From NCBI RefSeq assembly GCF_900108335.1, contig NZ_FNVT01000001.1:124001-188000 (forward strand): a DNA stretch of 64,000 nucleotides, written 5' to 3'. The translations under genes and the position numbers were made by a program. Positions 33,389-41,857 of the stretch are shown here, piece after piece. The notes under the pieces are model-generated. The model saw nothing but the letters and a program-made list of their open reading frames with translations. It ran no database searches and was not told the origin of the DNA. Source of the DNA: Nonomuraea solani (GTDB lineage: Bacteria > Actinomycetota > Actinomycetes > Streptosporangiales > Streptosporangiaceae). Positions within the stretch are counted from its first letter, which is position 1, and each line of letters starts with the position of its first letter.

Positions 33389-33694
33389 ATGCCCCAATCA
33401 CGCTCAGTGCCACCGGACGACGGCCGCTACCACTCGCCCCACGTCCAGCCCCGCCCCGACTGCGAACGCCTCAGATGGGAGGCCCTCTGGCCCGGCGCCA
33501 AGTCGGCACGCGTCCGGAGTTACACGTGCTCCTGCCGGCCGACCTTCTACGAGCTGTGCCAGAGCGGCGGTACGGTCTTCATCCGCAGGACCCGGCGGAT
33601 ACGCGGCGAGGAGGTGATCGACGAGAGCTCACGCGGCCGACCCGCCAAAGTCGAGGCCGTGTGGCGAAAGCTGATGACGGGGGAGGTCGCATGA
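33389..33694 (+). CDS. small hypothetical protein with CxC...C cluster
   Basis: 101 aa, no known domain. It has an isolated Cys in RPDCERLRWEALW and a cluster YTCSCRPTFYELCQSGG followed by a basic stretch FIRRTRRIR, which could hold a metal or contact nucleic acid. Similar short proteins accompany GntR-type regulators in actinomycetes, in my recollection. ATG 33389; divergent from the double-HTH GntR copy 2 across operator-like repeats, so regulation by it is plausible. Confidence 0.6.
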   Translation: MPQSRSVPPDDGRYHSPHVQPRPDCERLRWEALWPGAKSARVRSYTCSCRPTFYELCQSGGTVFIRRTRRIRGEEVIDESSRGRPAKVEAVWRKLMTGEVA

Positions 33695-33695
33695 A

Positions 33696-33920
33696 ACCTA
33701 CTACGCTGCCCACCGCCCCGACGAAGTGTCTAGCCTGGTGCTGCTCAACCCCCAGCTCGACGACAAGAAGCGCACTATCGACAGCCACCCCTACCGGCAC
33801 GACGACTACCTGGACGATGACGTCGCCCGCCGGCTCGCCGAGCAGGGATCCATCACCTTCACCCTCGCCTTGAAGCACGGCCGGCCACTCCTTAACGGCT
33901 CGCTGTCCGATCCAGGGCAC
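33696..33920 (+). pseudogene. internal fragment of an alpha/beta hydrolase
   Basis: One frame reads YYAAHRPDEVSSLVLLNPQLDDKKRTID, then DDVARRLAEQGSITF and LKHGRPLLNGS. The first part is the classic post-nucleophile strand of alpha/beta hydrolases (HPD.V.SLVLLNP). The nucleophile elbow upstream and the His region downstream are missing, and no start codon fits. Probably a relic; low certainty on the exact limits. Confidence 0.45.
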
Positions 33921-33971
33921 CGGCTCCGACGTCTCAGGCAAATCCGATCTACGGGAAGGCGGTCACAGACC

Positions 33972-34562
33972 ATGGGCAAGGTCATCGCGAGCGCGACGGT
34001 GTCGTTGGACGGTTTCATCGCCGACGAGTCGGACGGGGTGGGTCCGCTCTTCGACTGGTACCAGAACGGGGACGTCCCCTTCAACGGCGGCGACCCCGAG
34101 CGGGTCTTCCACGTTTCGGCCGCCAGCGCCGCGTATATGGAGGAGACCTGGTCGCAGGTCGGAACGGCGGTGATCGGCCGTCGCCTGTTCGACATCACCA
34201 ACGGCTGGAACGGCCGCCCCGCAGCCGGCGACGCCGTCTTCGTGGTGACGCACCGACCGCCGACGGACTGGCCGTTCCCCGACGCGCCGTTCACGTTCGT
34301 CACAGATGGCCTGGCAAGCGCGATCGCGCGGGCCAAGGCCGCCGCCGGCGACAAGGACGTGTCGCTGACCGGCGGTGACCTGCTGGGCCAGGCCCTGGCC
34401 GCCGGCTTGGTGGACGAACTTCAGGTCGACCTGGTTCCGGTGGTGTTCGGCAAGGGCGTACGGTTTTTCGGCGCGTACGACGGTCCACCCGCACTCCTCG
34501 GCAACCCGAAGATCGTCCAAGGCGATCGAGTCACTCATCTGCGGTACGACGTCCGCCGATAG
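33972..34562 (+). CDS. dihydrofolate reductase family protein (RibD C-terminal type)
   Basis: 196 aa, complete. KVIASATVSLDGFIADESDGVGPLFDW at the start, TAVIGRRLFDITNGWNG, and DVSLTGGDLLGQALAAGLVDELQVDLVPVVFGKGVRFF at the end are the normal marks of the RibD/YyaP-like reductase family. It should bind NADPH; natural substrate unknown. ATG at 33972. The 266 bp after it hold no gene I recognise, only a weak CCGGC/GCCGG stem near 34666. Confidence 0.85.
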   Translation: MGKVIASATVSLDGFIADESDGVGPLFDWYQNGDVPFNGGDPERVFHVSAASAAYMEETWSQVGTAVIGRRLFDITNGWNGRPAAGDAVFVVTHRPPTDWPFPDAPFTFVTDGLASAIARAKAAAGDKDVSLTGGDLLGQALAAGLVDELQVDLVPVVFGKGVRFFGAYDGPPALLGNPKIVQGDRVTHLRYDVRR

Positions 34563-34828
34563 CGCTCGTCCACGCTGAACACGATGGCGCCTTGCGGGCG
34601 GGTGGCAGAGAACGTGAGGCTCTCCGTCTGCGCCCCGAGCAAGGAACATCACCCAGCGCCTTGACCCGGCCATGCAATGCCGGCTGCGCCACGGCTGTCG
34701 GCACCGACGTGTCCGTCAGTTCGGCCACCCTTCAGCGGCAAGCAGCACGATCAGCGGCCGACGGCTCGACAATCTTCGACAGCCGGTCAATGCCGCCGCA
34801 GATCCCCGGTTGAACACAGGTGGGCCGT

Positions 34829-35671
34829 CTACGAGAAGGTCCAGGGTAGGTGGGCCAAGGCGGCGTCGGCGTAATAGCCCGGGCCCGTGCTCAAACCGTA
34901 CGCCAGGTCTTCGATCAGTGCGCAGCGGGCGTAGAAGCGCACCCTGCCCCGGTCGTCCTCGTCCAGGCCCGGTCCGTAGTGTGCCGCCGTCAGTTCGAAG
35001 ACCTCCGGGCCCAGGTCGCGGTAGATCAGGGCGAAGTCGTGGGCCGGGTCGGTGATGGCGGCGTCGGTCCAGTCGATGATGCCGGTGATCGTCGCCTCCC
35101 CGTCCACGAGCACGTGCTCGGCGCCCAGGTCGTTGTGGCAGAAGCGCAGGGAGCGGGGCTCGTCGGGCGGTTTGGCCCGCAGGAATCGCTCCACCAGGGG
35201 GCGCTGGTCCTCCGGTACGTGCCGTTCGACGTCGCGGTAGTCGAGTTCGGCGTCCTGCAACTGCGTGGGCGCCGGGTAGAGGTCCAGGGGCGCGAGCGGC
35301 CGCATGCGGTCCGGTTCGGCGCCGTGGATCGCGGTGAGGAACCGGCCCAGCGGTTCCGCCAGCAGGGCGGGGTCGATGAGCGGGTTCCGCAGGAGCGGCT
35401 CTCCTCCGAGCTTCCGGTACGCGATCGCACCGGCCTCGTCGTCGGCGAAGACCACGTCGGGGACCGGCAAAGGGGATAACTCCCTGACGACCGCCAGGCG
35501 GCCGACCTCCTGCCGATGAGACAGGGGGTCGGCCGCCTGGCCGAGCCGTACCAGCAGTTCGTCGTTGACCTCGTACACCATGTTGTCGAGGCCGTGGCCG
35601 AGCCGGGTGACGGAGTGGACCCGGTAGCCGGGAAGGTGGCGGGACAGCAACGCGCGGATGTCGCCTGTCAT
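34829..35671 (-). CDS. aminoglycoside phosphotransferase (APH) family kinase
   Basis: 280 aa. Catalytic loop LRFCHNDLGAEHVLV (the usual Asn is replaced by His) and metal motif GIIDWTDAAITDP; N-terminal lobe starts RLGHGLDNMVYEVND. The family phosphorylates antibiotics or small metabolites. It begins 16 bp after the ngcG-like permease stop on the same strand, so it is co-transcribed with the sugar importer and may phosphorylate a sugar or derivative rather than a drug. Inference only. Confidence 0.82.
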   Translation of the reverse strand: MTGDIRALLSRHLPGYRVHSVTRLGHGLDNMVYEVNDELLVRLGQAADPLSHRQEVGRLAVVRELSPLPVPDVVFADDEAGAIAYRKLGGEPLLRNPLIDPALLAEPLGRFLTAIHGAEPDRMRPLAPLDLYPAPTQLQDAELDYRDVERHVPEDQRPLVERFLRAKPPDEPRSLRFCHNDLGAEHVLVDGEATITGIIDWTDAAITDPAHDFALIYRDLGPEVFELTAAHYGPGLDEDDRGRVRFYARCALIEDLAYGLSTGPGYYADAALAHLPWTFS

Positions 35672-35687
35672 CCCAGCAGTATGGGAG

Positions 35688-36605
35688 CTATTTCAGCGCC
35701 CCGGAAGTGAGACCGGACTGGATCTGGCGCTGGAAGACCGTGTAGACGATCAGCATGGGCAGGATGGCCAGGGTCAGGGCGGCGAACATGGCCGACCAGT
35801 CCTGGTCGTAGCCGGCGGCGGTGGAGATGTCGGCGATGCCCATGGTGAGCACCCACTTCTCCCGGTCCTGGAGCAGGATCAGGGGGAGCTGGTACTGGTT
35901 CCACTGGCCCAGGATGTTGAAGATCGTGATGCTGATGATGCCCGGCTTGGCCATGGGCAGCATGATCTGGAAGAACACCCTGGTGTGCGAGGCCCCGTCG
36001 ACCATGGCCGCCTCACCGACCGCCGTGGGGAGCGTACGGAAGAAGGCCGACAGGAAGAAGATGGTGAACGGCATCGAGTACGCGATGTAGACCAGCACCA
36101 GGCCCGCGTGCGTGTTCAGGCCGATCAGCGGGCCGATCACCGGGATGTTGCCCATGTTCTGCACGACGAAGAACAGCGGGGTCAGGGCCAGGTAGACCGG
36201 GAACGCCAGCCCGGAGACGAACAGCAGGTAGATCGCGCGGTTGCCGCGGAAGGGGTAGCGGGCCAGCACGTACGCCGCCATCGAGCCGATGAGCATCGTC
36301 CCGAACGTACTGAACGTCACCACAATGACGCTGTTGAGCATGTACTGACCGATGTGCACCTGTTCCCAGGCCCGGACGAAGTTGTCCCAGCGCAGGCTGG
36401 CCGGCAGCGACCAGGCGTCGCTGAAGATCTCGTCCTCGCTCTTGACCGAGGCCAGGAACGTCCACAGGATCGGGATCATCACGAGCAGGGTCCAGATCAG
36501 CAGGGCCAGATGCGTCAGCACCCCGAGGGGGCCGAGCCGGCGTCTCCGCTCCTCGCGGGCGATCTTCCGCGAGTTCGCCGCCGTCCACGAGGTCATCGTT
36601 GTCAT
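35688..36605 (-). CDS. sugar ABC transporter permease, MalG-type (ngcG-like)
   Basis: 305 aa, six membrane segments after a basic N-terminus. EAA loop: TAVGEAAMVDGASHTRVFFQIMLPMAKPG. Final gene of the importer, its start sharing one base with the stop of the MalF-type gene. By position and style it matches NgcG of the GlcNAc/chitobiose transporter. An ATPase gene is absent, as for ngc and das systems served by MsiK. Confidence 0.85.
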   Translation of the reverse strand: MTTMTSWTAANSRKIAREERRRRLGPLGVLTHLALLIWTLLVMIPILWTFLASVKSEDEIFSDAWSLPASLRWDNFVRAWEQVHIGQYMLNSVIVVTFSTFGTMLIGSMAAYVLARYPFRGNRAIYLLFVSGLAFPVYLALTPLFFVVQNMGNIPVIGPLIGLNTHAGLVLVYIAYSMPFTIFFLSAFFRTLPTAVGEAAMVDGASHTRVFFQIMLPMAKPGIISITIFNILGQWNQYQLPLILLQDREKWVLTMGIADISTAAGYDQDWSAMFAALTLAILPMLIVYTVFQRQIQSGLTSGALK

Positions 36606-37516
36606 CAGTACTCGATTCGTTCACGCCGTGACAGCCGCAGCGAGAGGATCGCGAAGCCGACGGTGAAGAAGAACATGACCACGCCCAGGGCGGAGGCGTA
36701 GCCGAAGCGGAAGTGCCCGAAGGCGCTGCGGTAGATCTCGGCGGCCATCACCGTGGTCGCCCGGTCGGGGCCGCCCTGCTGGAGGGTCATCACCCAGACG
36801 ATCGCGAAGACGTCCAGGGCCAGGATGCCCAGGTAGACCCAGGCCACCTGGACGGTGTCCCAGAGCAGCGGGAGCGTGATGCGGAAGAACAGGCTGATCC
36901 GGCTCGCCCCGTCGATCTGCGCGGCCTCGAACATGTCCCTCGGGATGCTGGCCAGGCCCGCCGAGAACAGCACGACGTAGAAGCCGACCGCCTGCCAGAC
37001 CATGACGCCCAGCACCGACCAGAACGCCACATCCCGGTCGGACAGGAACCCGATCGCGTCGAACCCGAGCGCCATCAGCGGGCCGTTCAGCATGCCGCTG
37101 CCGTCCGGCCGGAACACCTGCTGGAACAGCACCGCGACCACGGCCACGGCCAGGACCTGCGGGAAGAAGAACACCACCCGGTAGAACTTCGACCCGCGGA
37201 TCCCCGTGGTGCCCTGCGCCCCGCCCACGTTGAGCAGGAAGGCGAAGAACAGGGCGATGACGATCGTGAACAGCGGCAGCAGCACCAGCAGGGCGCCGTT
37301 GTGCGTGACGGCCAGCCAGAAGGCGCTGTCGCCGAAGAGGCGCTCGAAGTTCTCCAGCCCGATGAAGTTCGGCGTGGCGGTCACGCCGCGCCAGTCCGTC
37401 AGCGAGATGTAGAACGCCTGCAGGTACGGGGCTATCACGTAGACCACGTAGAGAATCACCGGGGCTGCCAGGAACGAGGCGATGAACAGCCCACGGCGAT
37501 ACCTGTTGAACATCAT
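36605..37516 (-). CDS. sugar ABC transporter permease, MalF-type (ngcF-like)
   Basis: 303 aa with about six membrane segments and a large periplasmic loop region. EAA loop: DMFEAAQIDGASRISLFFRITLPLLWD. It also reads YRVVFFFPQVLAVAVVAVLFQQVFRPDGSGMLN, typical for NgcF-like permeases. Start ATG 37516 shares a base with the stop of the binding-protein gene. Confidence 0.85.
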   Translation of the reverse strand: MMFNRYRRGLFIASFLAAPVILYVVYVIAPYLQAFYISLTDWRGVTATPNFIGLENFERLFGDSAFWLAVTHNGALLVLLPLFTIVIALFFAFLLNVGGAQGTTGIRGSKFYRVVFFFPQVLAVAVVAVLFQQVFRPDGSGMLNGPLMALGFDAIGFLSDRDVAFWSVLGVMVWQAVGFYVVLFSAGLASIPRDMFEAAQIDGASRISLFFRITLPLLWDTVQVAWVYLGILALDVFAIVWVMTLQQGGPDRATTVMAAEIYRSAFGHFRFGYASALGVVMFFFTVGFAILSLRLSRRERIEY

Positions 37517-38928
37517 CAGCGCTTGTACTTCTTGATCGAGGAGTCGTTCTTGATCTCGTCGGCCTTCTTCTGGATGCGCTCAAGGTACTTGTCCGGGGTC
37601 AGACCGCCGGACATCAGCTCACCGGTGGCGGCGATGGCCTCGTCCTTGAGCTGGCCGTACCAGTTGAACCAGCGGTAGTAGACGGTGTTCGTGCCCGCGG
37701 CGGTGACCGCCTTGGAGGCGCTGGTGACGCCCGGGGAGATGTCGCGGCCCTCGGTGGCGCCCTTGACCACGGTCATCGTACGAACGAGCGCGCTGAAGTC
37801 GCCGGCCGCCTTCTTCGACAGCATGGCCCGCAGGTATTCCATGCCGCCCTGCGGGTTGGCGCTCCTGGCCGAGACGATGAAGTTCTCGCCCGGCTGGGTG
37901 TGCCGGGTCCCGTACGGCATCTTGTCCGAGCCGGTGAAGTCGGGGATCGGGAACATGCCGTACTCGAAGTCGGCCGGGGTGGTCGTCTTCTGCTCGTTCT
38001 CCAGCCAGGAGCCGGAGGGCAGCATGGCCACCTTGTACTTGTTCTGGGCGGTCTGGGTCTGGACGTGGTCGAGACCGGTGGTGCCCTCCATGAGGTATTT
38101 CGCCCCGACCTCGGCCCACGCCGTCGCGGCGGTCTTCATGGCCTCCGTGGTCCAGGCGCCGTCCTCGAGGTTGTCGATGTTGACCAGCACCTCGTTGCCG
38201 CCGATCTTGGCGGCCATGGTGAGCAGCGGCTCGTAGAGATACTGCGGGAACTTGCCGGCGTAGGTGAACGGCGCCATCTTGCCGGACTTCTTGATCGTCT
38301 CGCAGAGCTTGAGGAAGTCGTCCCAGGTCTTCGGGATCTCCCAGCCATTGTCCCTGAAGACCTTCTGCGAGTACCAGATGCCGTGGATGTAGTTGACGTA
38401 CCCGAGGACGCTGAACTTGCCGTCGTAGGTGCCGATGTCGATGACGGACTGGTCGATGCTGTCGCGGACCTTGACGTTCGGGTCGTCCCAGGAGGGCGCG
38501 TCGAGCAGCGCCGTCAGGTCCTGCAACTGGCCGTCCTGGGAGAGCGCGCCGAAGTCGATGAAGTTGGCGCCCGAGTTGTCGATCACCTCGGGCGGGTTGC
38601 CGCCGGCGAAACGCGGCTGGAGGACCTTGGTGATCTCCTTGGTCGCGTTGTGCTTGATCTCGGCCTTGGGGTACTTGGTCTTGAACAGCGGCTGGTGGAT
38701 GTTCTTGGCGTAGTCCTGGCCGAAGCCGCCGTCGAAGATCCAGACCTCCAGCGGCTTGTCGGCCGCCACGCCGAACGGGTTGGCCGCGCTGGTCGCGACC
38801 GGCGCCGCCGAGCCCGAGGACGCCGGTGGCGCGGCCGGCGTGGCGCACGCGGCCAGCGCTCCCGCCACGGGCACGAGGGCCGCGCCGCGGAGAAGTTCGC
38901 GCCGGCTGATGCGGGGGGTGTGAGGCAT
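37516..38928 (-). CDS. GlcNAc/chitobiose-type ABC substrate-binding protein (ngcE-like)
   Basis: 470 aa. Twin-arginine signal SRRELLRGAALV (8-19) plus lipobox LAAC, so it is probably a Tat-exported lipoprotein. Core: LEVWIFDGGFGQDYAKNIHQPLFKTKYP, PPEVIDNSGANFIDFGALS, and YGTRHTQPGENFIVSARSANPQGGMEYLRAMLS, the pattern of NgcE, which binds GlcNAc and chitobiose. First gene of the right-hand importer, 19 bp behind the SIS gene. Confidence 0.82.
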   Translation of the reverse strand: MPHTPRISRRELLRGAALVPVAGALAACATPAAPPASSGSAAPVATSAANPFGVAADKPLEVWIFDGGFGQDYAKNIHQPLFKTKYPKAEIKHNATKEITKVLQPRFAGGNPPEVIDNSGANFIDFGALSQDGQLQDLTALLDAPSWDDPNVKVRDSIDQSVIDIGTYDGKFSVLGYVNYIHGIWYSQKVFRDNGWEIPKTWDDFLKLCETIKKSGKMAPFTYAGKFPQYLYEPLLTMAAKIGGNEVLVNIDNLEDGAWTTEAMKTAATAWAEVGAKYLMEGTTGLDHVQTQTAQNKYKVAMLPSGSWLENEQKTTTPADFEYGMFPIPDFTGSDKMPYGTRHTQPGENFIVSARSANPQGGMEYLRAMLSKKAAGDFSALVRTMTVVKGATEGRDISPGVTSASKAVTAAGTNTVYYRWFNWYGQLKDEAIAATGELMSGGLTPDKYLERIQKKADEIKNDSSIKKYKR

Positions 38929-38947
38929 TATGGCTACTCCTGACTAT

Positions 38948-39682
38948 TCATGTTCCGCGCCTGATGCGCCCGGCGTAGCGGGCTTCCAGGGCCTTGTTGT
39001 GCTCGTCGCCGCCGGTCACGTTCACCGACAGGTAGATGGGAGGCGTCTCGCCGAGTGCCACGAGCTCGTCCACCGCCTCGGTGACCACCATCTGCGCGAG
39101 CAACGCGGAGGTGATCGTCGAAACCGCACCGTAGCTGCCGCCACCGGGCAGGTCGAGGATGGCGTCGCCGTACGGCGCGCCGTTGTCGAGGACGACGTCG
39201 GCCAGTTCGAGCAGCTTGCCGCCCGACGGGTGCCTGGAGGTCATCCGGGTGCTGTGCGCGACCGACGTGATCGCGATCAGCGCGTGGCCACGGTCCTTGA
39301 CGAGCCTGGCCAGCTCGACGACCGTGCCGTTGACGCCGGAGCTCGACACCAGGACGAACACGTCCTCGGGCGACACCGGGGCCAGGTCGTAGATCTGGTG
39401 CGCGATGGCCGGGTCCCGTTCCAGCTCCGGGGTGAGCACGCTGACCGGCTGCCCGCCGTACAGGACGAGGTCCCTCGGGGTGAGGCGGTTGCTGGGGACC
39501 AGGCCGCCGGCGCGGCCGGCGATCTCCATGGCGATGGCCTCGGAATGCCCGGAGCCGAACGCGTTGACCAGCCCGCCGGCCCTGATCGAGGTCACGAACA
39601 GCGCGGCGGCCTCCCGTACGGGACCCGCCTGGTTCTCCGCGACCTGACGTGCCAGATCGAGGACCTGGGATGCGTACGTCAT
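38948..39682 (-). CDS. SIS-domain phosphosugar-binding protein, UPF0309-like (right locus)
   Basis: 244 aa, one SIS domain: VNAFGSGHSEAIAMEIAGRAGGLVPSNRL, VFVLVSSSGVNGTVVELARLVKDRGHALIAITS. Long stretches match the left-locus copy (27016-27762), including the C-terminal KALEARYAGRIRRG. ATG 39682 follows the rpiR stop without a gap. Probable isomerase, lyase or dehydratase of an amino-sugar phosphate. Confidence 0.82.
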   Translation of the reverse strand: MTYASQVLDLARQVAENQAGPVREAAALFVTSIRAGGLVNAFGSGHSEAIAMEIAGRAGGLVPSNRLTPRDLVLYGGQPVSVLTPELERDPAIAHQIYDLAPVSPEDVFVLVSSSGVNGTVVELARLVKDRGHALIAITSVAHSTRMTSRHPSGGKLLELADVVLDNGAPYGDAILDLPGGGSYGAVSTITSALLAQMVVTEAVDELVALGETPPIYLSVNVTGGDEHNKALEARYAGRIRRGT

Positions 39683-40552
39683 CTAACCCCTCTCCACCCG
39701 GTGGCTCTCCACGGCGCTGATCGTGCGCTCGAATGCCTCGTTCGTCCGCTCATAAGTGCGCTGCGCGACCGCCACGTAGACGGCGTCCAGCACGAACAAC
39801 TGTGAGTGCACGGCGGCCAGCCCGCCGAGCCGGAACGTGGTCTCCCTGCTGGCGGTGGTCAGCACCAGGTCGGCCAGCTCGGCCAGCGGGGAGCGGGCGA
39901 AGGAGGTGACGGCGACCGCCAGCGCGCCGTGGCTGCCCGCCTCGGCCAGCGACTCCATGACCTCGCGGGTACGGCCCCGGTGGCTGATGCCGATGGCCAC
40001 GTCGCCCGCCTTGAGCAGGGCGGCCTCTGACAGGGCCACGTGCGCGTCGCCCGCGCTCCAGCCCGGAATGCCGATGCGGCGCAGCCGTCCCTCGAACATC
40101 GTGGCGACGTTTCCGCTGGTGGAGACGCCGACGAGGAGCACCCGAGGCGCGGCCACGACGGCGTCGGCCACCTTGGCCACGACGTCGAGGTCGAGCTGGG
40201 CGGCGGTGTCCTGGATCAGCCGGGCGTCGGCGGCGGCCATCATCTCGACGGCCGCGTCGAGCGGGTCGTCGGGGCCGATCTCGTGCCCGACGCCCGCGCC
40301 CCAGCCCGCCTGGGCCGCCCTGCCGGTCTCGGTGGCCAGGGCCACCCGCAGCTCGGCGTAGCCCGAGAAGCCGAAGGCGCGGCAGAACCTGGTCACGGTG
40401 GCAGGCGAGCTGCCCGCGCGTTCGGCCAGCGCGATAATGGTCGACCGGGCGGCCTCGGCCGGGTCTCCGAGAATTACCTCACCGACCCTGCGCAAAGCCT
40501 CCGGCAAACCGGGTAGTTCTGTTTCGACGCGCCCGAGCGCTCCTGAAGTCAC
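39683..40552 (-). CDS. RpiR/MurR family transcriptional regulator (right locus)
   Basis: 289 aa. HTH: LPEALRRVGEVILGDPAEAARSTIIALAERAGSSPATVTRFCRAFGF. SIS domain: RVLLVGVSTSGNVATMFEGRLRRIG and GDVAIGISHRGRTREVMESLAEAGSHGAL. Clear paralogue of the left-locus regulator, with the same gene order inverted. GTG at 40552. Divergent from the kinase; probably senses an amino-sugar phosphate. Confidence 0.9.
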   Translation of the reverse strand: MTSGALGRVETELPGLPEALRRVGEVILGDPAEAARSTIIALAERAGSSPATVTRFCRAFGFSGYAELRVALATETGRAAQAGWGAGVGHEIGPDDPLDAAVEMMAAADARLIQDTAAQLDLDVVAKVADAVVAAPRVLLVGVSTSGNVATMFEGRLRRIGIPGWSAGDAHVALSEAALLKAGDVAIGISHRGRTREVMESLAEAGSHGALAVAVTSFARSPLAELADLVLTTASRETTFRLGGLAAVHSQLFVLDAVYVAVAQRTYERTNEAFERTISAVESHRVERG

Positions 40553-40631
40553 GAATATTCCTTCCGAATACCCGGTCTTCTGGCGAAAATTATTCTTGCT
40601 TCTTGGTCACGTCAACCCCCACACTCGGACC
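40553..40631. promoter_or_regulatory. divergent RpiR/kinase promoter, right locus
   Basis: The 79-bp gap holds GAATATTC (an 8-bp palindrome adjoining the rpiR start) and GAAAATTATTC (40585-40595), an imperfect palindrome sharing AAAATTATT with the left-locus promoter. Both are candidate RpiR operators. Confidence 0.5.
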
Positions 40632-41603
40632 GTGACTGAATCGCTGCTGGTCGGAGTCGATGCCGGTGCGACGTCCACGCGCGTCGCGGTCCACACGCTC
40701 GACGGCAGGCGAGTGGGCTACGCGCGGGCCGGGGCCGGCAACCCGACCGCCCATGGGCTGGCCAAGGCCGTGGCGTCGGTCGAGGCGGCCCTCGGCGAGG
40801 CGCTCGGCTCCCTGGACGGGGCGCGGGTCGTGGGGTCGATGGCGGGGGTCGCCGGGCACGTCGAGGAGATGGTGCCCGAGCTGACGAAGCTGTGGGCCGC
40901 CCACGGGATCACCACAGGCCCCCGCTACGTCGCCGACGTGACCATCGGCTACGCCGCCGGCACCTCCGAACCCGACGGGTCGCTGCTGCTGTCGGGCACG
41001 GGGGCGGTGGCGTGCCAGGTGGTGAACTACGAGCTGGGCGAGATCGCCGACGGGCTGGGCTGGCTGCTCGGCGACGCGGGCTCCGGCTTCTGGATCGGCC
41101 GCCAGGCGGTGAAGGCGGTGATCGAGGCCCTTGACCGGGGCATGCCCGTGGCGGCGCTCAGCGCCCCGGCACCATCGGGCACGCTCGCTCGACTCGTCGG
41201 CGAACACTTCCTCGGCGCGGAACGATTCGCCACCCCCCGCGCCGCCGCCGACCGCATCGTCCGCCGGTCCCAGGCCGACCCCATGCGCCTGGCCGCCGTG
41301 TCCTCACTGGTCAGCGAGGCCGCTGCGGCGGGCGACCCGCTGGCCGTCAAGATCGCGCAGGAGGCCGCCCACCATCTGGTGACGACCCTGCGCCGCATTC
41401 ACGTGTCGGGCCCGGTGGTGCTCGCCGGCAGCGTCCTGACCAGCGACGGACCGGTGCGGAGCGCTGTGACGGAGCTGCTGGCGGACGAGACGGTCACCAC
41501 GGCCGCCGACGCCGCGGGCGCCGCGGCCTGGCTCGCCGCCCGCCCCCTCCTCACTCCCGCCGACGCCACGTCACGGCACGCCACCTTCACCGGCGGCGCC
41601 TGA
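40632..41603 (+). CDS. BadF/BcrA ATPase family GlcNAc kinase-like protein (right locus)
   Basis: 323-aa ASKHA kinase. Motifs: VGVDAGATSTRVAVH, GSLLLSGTGAVAC, DGLGWLLGDAGSGFWIGRQA and VVLAGSVLTSDGPV. The left copy's duplicated insert is absent. GTG 40632. It should phosphorylate the sugar delivered by the ngc-like importer, perhaps GlcNAc. A palindrome GATCGGCCGATC overlaps its stop codon. The next 254 bp before the GNAT gene contain nothing I recognise. Confidence 0.83.
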   Translation: MTESLLVGVDAGATSTRVAVHTLDGRRVGYARAGAGNPTAHGLAKAVASVEAALGEALGSLDGARVVGSMAGVAGHVEEMVPELTKLWAAHGITTGPRYVADVTIGYAAGTSEPDGSLLLSGTGAVACQVVNYELGEIADGLGWLLGDAGSGFWIGRQAVKAVIEALDRGMPVAALSAPAPSGTLARLVGEHFLGAERFATPRAAADRIVRRSQADPMRLAAVSSLVSEAAAAGDPLAVKIAQEAAHHLVTTLRRIHVSGPVVLAGSVLTSDGPVRSAVTELLADETVTTAADAAGAAAWLAARPLLTPADATSRHATFTGGA

Positions 41604-41857
41604 TCGGCCGATCGTCTACTCGCCCTGCCCGCCACCGTCGCCCAGTTCGCCCCCGGCGGATCAAGGGTCGAGTACGCCACCGAGACCACGTGCCGGCTCA
41701 CACTCGGCGCGGCAAAGGACTCGGTGACCTGGGGCATCAGATGCTGTATTGGTGACGGCCTCCACCTCGGGGGCACGACGCGGGCCCGCGCTACGCGACG
41801 TCGTGAGGGCCATAAAGGGTTCGCGGGAGCCCGGACGGATCTGCTTTGATCCCTCGC

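Noticed and set aside
26087..40631. DasR (dre) operators in front of the sugar genes
   Set aside because: No site resembling the TGGTCTAGACCA core was found in these promoters.
25094..41603. Mobile element or transposon carrying the mirrored sugar loci
   Set aside because: No transposase, integrase, tRNA target or terminal inverted repeats seen at the edges.
41604..41857. Open frame downstream of the right kinase (VEYATETTCRLTLGAAKDS)
   Set aside because: It has no start codon or ribosome site and no family resemblance; probably non-coding.
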